Shown here in pieces: positions 1-5,534 of a DNA stretch of 7,970 nucleotides; position 1 is the first letter of the stretch, and every line of letters starts with the position of its first letter. The position numbers and the translations under genes are program-made. The notes below the pieces were generated by a model. That model searched no databases. It was not told the DNA's origin and worked only from the letters and a program-made list of their open reading frames with translations. Source of the stretch: an uncultured Flavobacteriales bacterium (lineage in GTDB: Bacteria > Bacteroidota > Bacteroidia > Palsa-965); contig CAMLEF010000213.1 in the NCBI GenBank assembly GCA_946478675.1, forward strand, positions 1-7,970, given 5' to 3'.

Positions 1-591
1 CTGGACGAAGCCGGCTGGAAAGACACCGACGGCGACAATGTCCGCGACAAGATGATCGACGGCAAGAAAGTGCAATTCGCATTCGACTTCCTCGTCCCCC
101 CCGGCAACCCGGTGGTGGTAAGCATTGCGAAAGACGCGAAGAACGCCATGCACAAAGCGGGCGTGGAAGTGAACCTCGTCATGGTCGATGGCGGCACGCT
201 GCAGAGCACGGTCGATACACGCCAGTTCGACATGGTGTTCTGGTCGTGGGGCGGCTCTTCCGGTCCGGAAGATTACAAGCAGATCTGGAGCTCCTCATCG
301 TGGGCGAACAAAGGTTCCAACTTCACCGGTTTCGGCACGCCCGAGTCCGACGCGCTCATCGAGAAGATCCGCGTAACGATCGAAGATTCCGCACGCATCC
401 CGATGGAGAAAAAGCTCCAGGAGATCGTTTACGACGAGCAGCCGTACATCTTCCTGTATTCGATTCCGACCAAGATCGCCATCCACAAACGCCTCGACCA
501 CCCGGATATGTACTACGACAAGCCGGGCGTGTACCTGAGCAACCTGCGCCCGATGACGGCCGGTACGATGGCGACCACGATGGCCCCCTGA
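1..591 (+). CDS. Family-5 extracellular solute-binding protein of an oligopeptide-type ABC importer, C-terminal part (5' end outside window)
   Basis: The frame is open from base 1 and ends at TGA 589-591, giving the last 196 residues of a longer protein; no start lies inside the window. It opens with LDEAGWKDTDGDNVRDK, a segment typical of the second lobe of family-5 (OppA/DppA-like) binding proteins, whose DxDGD loop resembles a calcium-binding loop. It continues with the hallmark stretch FDMVFWSWGGSSGPEDYKQI and the C-terminal segment EQPYIFLYSIPTKIAIHK, which closes the binding cleft in this family. Such proteins capture peptides, nickel chelates or other small solutes outside the membrane and deliver them to the permease. 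The permease gene starts one base after the stop, so the pair is surely co-transcribed. The last dozen residues are Thr/Met/Ala rich and look like a non-conserved tail. The substrate cannot be told. Family certainty is high; the N-terminus and any lipoprotein signal are not visible. Confidence 0.88.
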   Translation: MDEAGWKDTDGDNVRDKMIDGKKVQFAFDFLVPPGNPVVVSIAKDAKNAMHKAGVEVNLVMVDGGTLQSTVDTRQFDMVFWSWGGSSGPEDYKQIWSSSSWANKGSNFTGFGTPESDALIEKIRVTIEDSARIPMEKKLQEIVYDEQPYIFLYSIPTKIAIHKRLDHPDMYYDKPGVYLSNLRPMTAGTMATTMAP

Positions 592-592
592 T

Positions 593-2113
593 ATGCTGAA
601 ATACATCGTCCGCAGGATCCTCGTTTTTATCCCGACCCTGTTCGCCATCTCGCTGCTCGCTTTCCTGATCAGCACCGGCGTTCCCGGCGATCCTGTGGAG
701 AACATGATTACCGGCGGTAGCAACGGAGAGACGGGGAACGTGCTGAATGAAAAGACCGACCAGGCCAAGCGCGAGCTGCGCCACGAGATCGGCCTCGACC
801 TGCCTGTATTTTATTTTTCCGTCACCGCCATGGCAACGCCCGATTCGTTGTTCCGCGTGTACGATCCGAACGAGCGCAACAACCTCGAACGGCTCATCAG
901 CCGCTACGGCAACTGGGAAAAGATCAGCGCGTGGTACCTCGACGTTGTGGCGTTGCGGCGCGCCATCCGCTTGAGCGTTCCCGACAGCACGGCAATGGCG
1001 CAGCTCGGCAGCGATTCCGTCAATACGCTCATCGACCGCGCGCAGCAGGATGCGTTCTCGCTTCCGCTGACCAGCGACGAAACGATCATTCAAACGAAGC
1101 TCGCGCGTCTCGATGCCATTTGTCATTCGACAGCCGCACTGGGCGCACATGATTTTTTCCGGGAAGTGAACGATCGACAAAAATCTGCGGGCGCTTCGTG
1201 GAAAGCGGTGCTCGCGAATACGACGACCTGGAAAAATTATGTGCCTACGATCCACGGTTACGCGAACAACCAGTATCACCGCTGGCTGTTCGGCGACGGC
1301 AACTGGCTGACGGGCAACAACGCTAAATTCTCGAAAGGCGTCATCCGCGGAGACTTCGGCATTTCGTATACGCCTAACCGCAAACGCATCACGGAGATCA
1401 TCGGCCGCGCGTGGAAATGGTCGCTGCTCTTCACGCTGCTTTCGGTTTTCTTCGCGTACCTCATCAGCATCCCGGTCGGCGTGCAGGCCGCGATGAACCG
1501 CAACGGATTTTTCGATCGCTCTTCCTCTGTGACGCTGTTCATGCTGTATTCGCTGCCGTCGTTTTTCCTCGGCACGTTGCTGCTGATCACTTTCAGCAAT
1601 CCATCCGTGATCGATCTTTTCCCTTCGAACGGCGTGCGTCCCGATGCGGGTTATCCCGAAGGCGCAAGTATTTTGGAAAAGCTGCGCATCTCGCTCCCCT
1701 ACCTCGTGCTGCCGCTGATCTGCTACACGTATAGCTCGCTCGCTTTTCTCAGCCGGACGATGCGTGTCGCCATGCTGGAGATCACCACGCAGGATTACAT
1801 CCGCACGGCGCGTGCAAAAGGATTGCCGTGGCGAAAAGTCGTTTACAAGCATGCGCTGCGTAATGCGCTCTTCCCGATCATCACCGTGTTCTCGAATATT
1901 TTCCCGGCAGCCATCGGCGGTTCCGTGATCATCGAAACGATCTTCGGCATCCCGGGAATGGGCAAAGAAATTGTCGACGCGATCTACGCCAAAGATTATT
2001 CGCTGATCATTTGCGTCTTCACGCTTTCGGGATTGCTCACGCTCGTCGGTTTTCTCGTCGCCGACATCCTGTACGCTTTTGTTGATCCGAGAATTTCGTA
2101 TTCGAGAAAGTGA
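593..2113 (+). CDS. oppB: OppB/DppB-type ABC transporter permease with a large extracytoplasmic insertion
   Basis: This is one of two inner-membrane subunits forming the channel of a peptide-type ABC importer. It is 506 residues long; usual OppB/DppB proteins are about 305-340. The N-terminus (MLKYIVRRILVFIPTLFAIS) is the classic first membrane helix of the family, followed by PGDPV at residues 31-35 and the usual LRHEIGLDLPVFYF at 62-75. The next roughly 150 residues (about 75-225) are extra, hydrophilic and predicted to be periplasmic. The family pattern resumes with YHRWLFG and GDFGISY (253-259), then helices near 276-296, 312-333, 368-386, 425-445 and 470-493. The EAA loop that contacts the ATPase is DYIRTARAKGLPWRKVVYKH (401-420). 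The ATG at 593 follows the upstream TGA by one base and has no Shine-Dalgarno sequence, so translation is probably coupled. The symbol is family level only; substrate specificity is unknown. Confidence 0.93.
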   Translation: MLKYIVRRILVFIPTLFAISLLAFLISTGVPGDPVENMITGGSNGETGNVLNEKTDQAKRELRHEIGLDLPVFYFSVTAMATPDSLFRVYDPNERNNLERLISRYGNWEKISAWYLDVVALRRAIRLSVPDSTAMAQLGSDSVNTLIDRAQQDAFSLPLTSDETIIQTKLARLDAICHSTAALGAHDFFREVNDRQKSAGASWKAVLANTTTWKNYVPTIHGYANNQYHRWLFGDGNWLTGNNAKFSKGVIRGDFGISYTPNRKRITEIIGRAWKWSLLFTLLSVFFAYLISIPVGVQAAMNRNGFFDRSSSVTLFMLYSLPSFFLGTLLLITFSNPSVIDLFPSNGVRPDAGYPEGASILEKLRISLPYLVLPLICYTYSSLAFLSRTMRVAMLEITTQDYIRTARAKGLPWRKVVYKHALRNALFPIITVFSNIFPAAIGGSVIIETIFGIPGMGKEIVDAIYAKDYSLIICVFTLSGLLTLVGFLVADILYAFVDPRISYSRK

Positions 2114-3489
2114 TGGAGGAAACGAAAAACGCACCGGAACAAACACCCGCGAAGCCCGAAACGGTCATGCCCGAATTCAGCTTCCGGAAACATGCGTGGC
2201 GGCAATTCAAAAAGAACAAGCCTGCGTATGTGTCGCTGTACGTGCTCGGATTTCTTCTCATCGTTGCCGTGTTCGCGCCGGTACTGGCGAACGAGCGGCC
2301 GCTGTACACGAAATACAAAGGACAGACGTTCTTCCCGGCGTTCACGTTCAAAACGAATTACATCTTCACCGATCCTTCCACCGGCCAGGAAGAAAACCTG
2401 CAGCTCGACATCGCCGACTGGAAACGCATGCCGCTCGAGTCCGTCGTGTGGGCGCCGATTCCGTGGTCGCCGGCACCTGCACCGGGCGACGACAACAACA
2501 AAGGTTTCGTATCGCCGGGCGGCCCGCAGAAATTTATCGACGCGAACAACGACACGCTGGACATGCCGAAGCGTTTCCGTCATTTGCTCGGCACGAACGC
2601 CACCGGAGAAGACCTGCTCGCCGGTTTGATCCACGGCACGCGCATTTCATTGAGCATCGGTTTGCTCTCGATGGGCATCGCTTCGGTGATCGGGTTGTTC
2701 CTCGGCGCGATGGCCGGTTATTTCGGCGACGACCGCGTACACACGACACGTGCGCGCTTCTGGATGATCGTGCTGAGTCTGCCGCTGGCGTGGTTCTACG
2801 CGTTTCACGTGCGCAGCTTCGCGCTGACGGATGCGATGGGTCAATCGGGATTTGCGTTCCTGTTGCAATTACTGATCAGCATTGCAATCGCGATTGCGGT
2901 GGTCTGGCTGTTCTCTTTTACCGGAAGAAAAATTTCCAAAGGAAGCTTCCTCGCAAAACCGGTGAATGTGCCCGTCGATTCGATCATTTCGCGCGGAATG
3001 GAAATTCTCAATTCCATCCCGATCCTGATCCTGCTGATCGCGCTGGCCGCGCTCGTGAAAAAAGAATCGATCATCTACGTGATGGTGATCATCGGGCTGA
3101 CGTCATGGACCGGCATCGCGCGTTTCACCCGGGCGGAATTCCTGCGCATCCGCGAGATGGATTACATCCAGGCCGCACAGGCGATGGGATTGCCGGAGCG
3201 CCGCATCATTTTCCGTCACGCGCTCATCAACGGCATCGCGCCTTCGCTCGTGTCCATCGCTTTCGGAATTGCAGCGGCCATTGTCGTCGAGTCGAGCCTT
3301 TCTTTCCTCGGCATCGGCGTTCCGAAAGATCTTCCCACGTGGGGCCGTTATCTTTCCGAAGGACGCGAACGGTTCTCCGCCTGGTGGCTCGTCATCTTTC
3401 CCGGCCTCTTCATCTTCGTCACCGTAACGATCTACAACCTCATCGGCGAAGGACTTCGGGATGCACTCGATCCGAAAATGAAGAAGTAA
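2113..3489 (+). CDS. oppC: OppC/DppC-type ABC transporter permease with two insertions
   Basis: This is the partner permease to OppB, 458 residues from ATG 2113; typical OppC/DppC proteins are about 300. The ATG overlaps the oppB stop by one base (TGATG). An in-frame GTG at 2110 would add one residue, but ATG is preferred. A cytoplasmic N-terminus with RKHAWRQFKKNK (25-36) precedes membrane helix 1 (about 41-58). The first extracytoplasmic segment (59-157) is about twice the usual size. The family pattern returns at LLGTNATGEDLLAGLIHGTR (158-177) and a helix ending AGYFG (201-205). Residues 206-288 are then an insertion holding two further hydrophobic stretches (214-232 and 247-269). The rest is canonical: the ATPase-contact EAA loop MDYIQAAQAMGLPERRIIF (349-367), ESSLSFLGIG (393-402) and the family C-terminus NLIGEGLRDALDP (442-454). 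The expected ATPase genes do not follow. Substrate unknown. Confidence 0.93.
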   Translation: MEETKNAPEQTPAKPETVMPEFSFRKHAWRQFKKNKPAYVSLYVLGFLLIVAVFAPVLANERPLYTKYKGQTFFPAFTFKTNYIFTDPSTGQEENLQLDIADWKRMPLESVVWAPIPWSPAPAPGDDNNKGFVSPGGPQKFIDANNDTLDMPKRFRHLLGTNATGEDLLAGLIHGTRISLSIGLLSMGIASVIGLFLGAMAGYFGDDRVHTTRARFWMIVLSLPLAWFYAFHVRSFALTDAMGQSGFAFLLQLLISIAIAIAVVWLFSFTGRKISKGSFLAKPVNVPVDSIISRGMEILNSIPILILLIALAALVKKESIIYVMVIIGLTSWTGIARFTRAEFLRIREMDYIQAAQAMGLPERRIIFRHALINGIAPSLVSIAFGIAAAIVVESSLSFLGIGVPKDLPTWGRYLSEGRERFSAWWLVIFPGLFIFVTVTIYNLIGEGLRDALDPKMKK

Positions 3490-3490
3490 G

Positions 3491-3634
3491 CCTGAAGTTT
3501 AAATTCGGGTTATAAGCTTGTTCGAGCGGAGTCGAGAACCTTTCACATTACAATGCAACAGGTTCTCGACTCCGCTCGAACAAGCAGGGTAAAATTGAGA
3601 CGCTCCCTGAACCTTGAACCCGAAACGTTGAACT
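3491..3634. repeat. Composite intergenic palindrome: degenerate heptamer arms around a hairpin
   Basis: This fills almost all of the gap between the convergent oppC and binding-lipoprotein genes. The right arm (3607-3634) reads as four head-to-tail heptamers: CTGAACC, TTGAACC, CGAAACG and TTGAACT, ending one base before the lipoprotein stop codon. The left arm (3491-3513), read on the minus strand, contains AACCCGAATTTAAACT, which matches the right-arm AACCCGAAACGTTGAACT with a small gap. The element is therefore roughly symmetric over about 144 bp, with the perfect 26-bp inverted repeat at its centre. No open frame of interest lies in it. It could be a non-autonomous repeat element, a convergent-gene transcription barrier, or both. 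Confidence 0.6.
3516..3585. repeat. Perfect 26-bp inverted repeat with 18-nt loop (possible bidirectional terminator)
   Basis: The left arm is 3516-3541 and the right arm 3560-3585. The arms are exact reverse complements over 26 bases, with core TCGAGCGGAGTCGAGAACC, and the loop is 3542-3559. Transcribed from either strand it would form a very stable hairpin. It lies 27 bases after the oppC stop and 51 bases beyond the 3' end of the lipoprotein gene, which suits a shared terminator for two converging transcripts. However, no run of T follows either arm, so it is not a textbook intrinsic terminator. The core resembles palindromic TCGACTCCGCTCGA-type sequences that I recall being dispersed in Bacteroidota genomes; that recollection needs a search. 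Confidence 0.85.
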
Positions 3635-3635
3635 T

Positions 3636-5282
3636 TTATTTCCGGACTCTTTCGAGATTCAATGAATTCGTCGGATCGATCATCAGCCCGGTTACGTTTT
3701 TCTGCACGAGGCGCACGACGCGATCGTAGTACAGCGGCACAACCGGTGATTGATTCACGAGGATCTGGTCCATGCGCAGGAAGAGATCGCTGCGGATGGA
3801 ATCGTTCTGCTCGACGAGACAACGTTCGTACAGACGATCGAATTCATCGTGCGAGAAATGCGTGTAGTTCGGTCCGCCGGGGCTGAAATGCTTGCTGTAG
3901 AAAAGCGCCATGAAATTTTCCGGGTCCGGGTAATCGCCGATCCAGGATTTACGAAAGAAAGCGAGCTTGCCGTCAGCAGCGCCCGACTTGAACGCATCCG
4001 GCAGCATCACATCGACTTTCACCGGGATGCCGATCTCGTTGAGCTGGTGGCTGACTTCATCGGCGATGTCGAGATACGATGCGGTGGTCGAGAGCGTGAG
4101 CGGCTGCAATCCTTTTCCGTTCGGGTAGCCCGCCATGTCGAGGAGCTGTCGCGCGCGATCGGGATCGTAAGTAAATCCTTCGAGCTTCTTCGGATCATAC
4201 GCATGCATTTCGGGCGGAAGGAATCCGTAGTTCGCCGGCGTGCCGAGATTGTTACGACGGAAGCGAACGATCTTGTCGCGGTCGATGGCGCAGTTGATCG
4301 CTTCCCGCAGCAGCGTTTTGTTTTGCGCGGTCATCTGCGCTCCGAAAATATCGGTCGGGATGTAAATGCCGAGATAATCCGTTTTGAGAAACGGCGCGGA
4401 TTGCAGCACGAATTTATCTCTCAGCGCAGCTTTGAGCGTGCCGTCTTTCTCAAGTGTCTTCTCTTTGTTGATCGCATCGATGCCGGTGATCATGTCGAGA
4501 TCGCCGCTGAGCAGCTGCATGTACGCCGATTCCGGATCGCGGATGAAGCTCACGGAAACCAAATCGAGGTACGGCAGACGATTGCCCTGCGCGTCGAATT
4601 TGAAATAGGTGGGATTCTTTTCGAAGACGAGGCTCGTTTTGTCTTTCCAGAATTTCAGGCGGAACGGTCCGGTGCCGACCGGGTGCAAACCGAAATCTTT
4701 TCCCCAGAACTGCACGACTTCACGCGGCACGACGGAAAAATATTTCATCGTCAGAATGCCGAGGAACGGCTTGAACGGTTTGCGCAGATGAATGACGAAC
4801 GTCGAATCGTCGGACGCTTCAAGACCGCTGCTGCCACCGTCGTGCGCGATGACATCCACCAGCGAAGACGCGTTGGAAATGCTCTTGTCGAAAAGACGGC
4901 TGAAGCTGAACACGAAATCCGAAGCGGTCACCTTGCGGCCCTTTCCACCGGGAAACTGCGGATCATCCTGGAACGAAACGTCGCTGCGGAGATGGAATGT
5001 ATACTGCATGCCGTCGTCGCTGATCTCCCAGGTGCGCGCGAGACACGGCTGCACATACATTGCCGTATCCATCTCGACGAGCCCGTTGTACAGCTGGTTC
5101 AGCGCCCAGTTATTCTCGAACGAACCGGCCATCACAGGATCCAGCGAGCTCACGTCGCCCAATTCATTAAAACGAAAAACCTGCCGCGTGTCTTTTTCCT
5201 TCTCACCGCCGCCGCACCCGGAAAAGAAAATTCCGGCAGCACCTGCCATACAAACCGCAACAAAAAATACAGGCGTTTTCAT
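3636..5282 (-). CDS. Family-5 solute-binding lipoprotein (OppA/DppA-like), complete
   Basis: A 548-residue protein of normal family length. I chose ATG at 5282-5280 because it gives a clean lipoprotein signal: MKT, a hydrophobic stretch, then FFSGC with the lipidated cysteine at residue 23, followed by a GGGEKEKD linker. A TTG start ten codons earlier (5312) would only add an unlikely tail. Family-5 landmarks are LARTWEISDDGMQYTFHLRS (81-100) with the next residues DVSF, TASDFVFSFSRL (119-130), PVGTGPFRLKFW (201-212), ALREAINC-like LLREAINCAIDRDKI (324-338), and SWIGDYPDPENFMALFYSK (446-464). The C-terminus ends in VPLYYDRVVRLVQKNV and LNLERVRK. It should be anchored to a membrane after Lgt processing and bind peptides or another small solute. 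It converges on the importer operon, so it may serve that permease or an unlinked one. No Shine-Dalgarno precedes the start. Confidence 0.93.
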   Translation of the reverse strand: MKTPVFFVAVCMAGAAGIFFSGCGGGEKEKDTRQVFRFNELGDVSSLDPVMAGSFENNWALNQLYNGLVEMDTAMYVQPCLARTWEISDDGMQYTFHLRSDVSFQDDPQFPGGKGRKVTASDFVFSFSRLFDKSISNASSLVDVIAHDGGSSGLEASDDSTFVIHLRKPFKPFLGILTMKYFSVVPREVVQFWGKDFGLHPVGTGPFRLKFWKDKTSLVFEKNPTYFKFDAQGNRLPYLDLVSVSFIRDPESAYMQLLSGDLDMITGIDAINKEKTLEKDGTLKAALRDKFVLQSAPFLKTDYLGIYIPTDIFGAQMTAQNKTLLREAINCAIDRDKIVRFRRNNLGTPANYGFLPPEMHAYDPKKLEGFTYDPDRARQLLDMAGYPNGKGLQPLTLSTTASYLDIADEVSHQLNEIGIPVKVDVMLPDAFKSGAADGKLAFFRKSWIGDYPDPENFMALFYSKHFSPGGPNYTHFSHDEFDRLYERCLVEQNDSIRSDLFLRMDQILVNQSPVVPLYYDRVVRLVQKNVTGLMIDPTNSLNLERVRK

Positions 5283-5300
5283 AGTGATCGTTTTATCGAA

Positions 5301-5332
5301 CAAGTTTACCAAAACCGCAGCCCGGCAGTCAA
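5301..5332 (-). promoter_or_regulatory. Candidate Bacteroidota-type promoter for the binding-lipoprotein gene
   Basis: Read on the minus strand, TAAACTTG (5308-5301) matches the Bacteroidota -7 consensus TAnnTTTG at all but one fixed position. A TTG (5332-5330) lies 21 bases upstream, within the usual spacing for the -33 element. Transcription would start near 5296-5292, leaving a leader of about 10-15 bases before ATG 5282. The imperfect -7 box keeps confidence low. Confidence 0.3.
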
Positions 5333-5381
5333 TCGACAGAAGCTGGTCTTTTAAACAGGGTTATTAACAGAAGAAAAAAAA

Positions 5382-5497
5382 GGTCATTCGGAAATTCGGT
5401 CATTCGGAGCGCGTATTAAAGCAGAGCTCATGTCTTATTGCTCAGGTTATGTACAGATCGCGTCGGAATTTCCGAATGACCCAATGCCCGAATTCCC
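5382..5497. repeat. Inverted arrays of degenerate 8-bp units in the divergent promoter region
   Basis: The left array has three units, GGTCATTC (5382), GGAAATTC (5390) and GGTCATTC (5398). The right array has four units on the other strand sense: GAATTTCC (5466), GAATGACC (5474), CAATGCCC (5482) and GAATTCCC (5490). The arrays are reverse complements of one another; the longest perfect match is 16 bp, 5382-5397 with 5466-5481, separated by 68 bases. The element sits between the divergent lipoprotein and mtaB genes. The 68-base centre has no clear coding content. The remaining gap, 5283-5381 and 5498-5534, holds only the candidate promoters and an A-rich run near 5371-5381. Confidence 0.75.
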
Positions 5498-5521
5498 TCA
5501 AATTCTTCCCATCATAATTAG

Positions 5522-5529
5522 TACCTTTG
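5522..5529 (+). promoter_or_regulatory. TAnnTTTG -7 promoter box immediately upstream of mtaB
   Basis: TACCTTTG is a perfect match to the Bacteroidota -7 consensus and ends five bases before the mtaB ATG at 5535. At normal spacing the transcript would begin at or within a few bases of the start codon, implying a leaderless mRNA. No good TTG -33 element is seen at the expected distance (about 5496-5502), so the call rests on the -7 box alone. Confidence 0.4.
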
Positions 5530-5534
5530 TCCCC

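Noticed and set aside
2115..2121. GGAGG just after the oppC start, resembling a Shine-Dalgarno sequence
   Set aside because: It lies downstream of ATG 2113 inside the Glu-Glu codons, and no later start fits the protein; coincidence of codon choice is the simplest reading.
356..2146. 596-codon open frame on the minus strand across oppB
   Set aside because: It is antisense to a clear permease gene. Its translation is dominated by Arg, His, Asp and Glu with no domain logic, as expected from the G/C-ending codons of the real gene. Two other antisense frames (3750-5354 plus, 6297-7832 minus) are rejected for the same reason; the last even spans the mtaB-lgt gap.
2079..3515. 478-codon plus-strand frame overlapping oppC in another frame
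   Set aside because: It is Arg/His-rich with no recognisable family, while the oppC frame over the same bases carries all permease motifs.
5283..5312. TTG start for the binding lipoprotein at 5312
   Set aside because: It would add MVNLFDKTIT ahead of a normal lipoprotein signal that begins at ATG 5282; the longer form is less plausible and overlaps the candidate -7 box.
5371..5481. Possible CRISPR array or tRNA in the divergent gap
   Set aside because: The repeat units are 8 bp, degenerate and arranged in inverted orientation without spacers of regular length; no tRNA cloverleaf or T-loop sequence is visible.
5430..5534. N-terminal extension of MtaB from ATG 5430
   Set aside because: The 35 extra residues are translated from the octamer repeat region, precede the conserved VAFHTLGCKLN start of the family, and would place the TAnnTTTG box inside the coding sequence.
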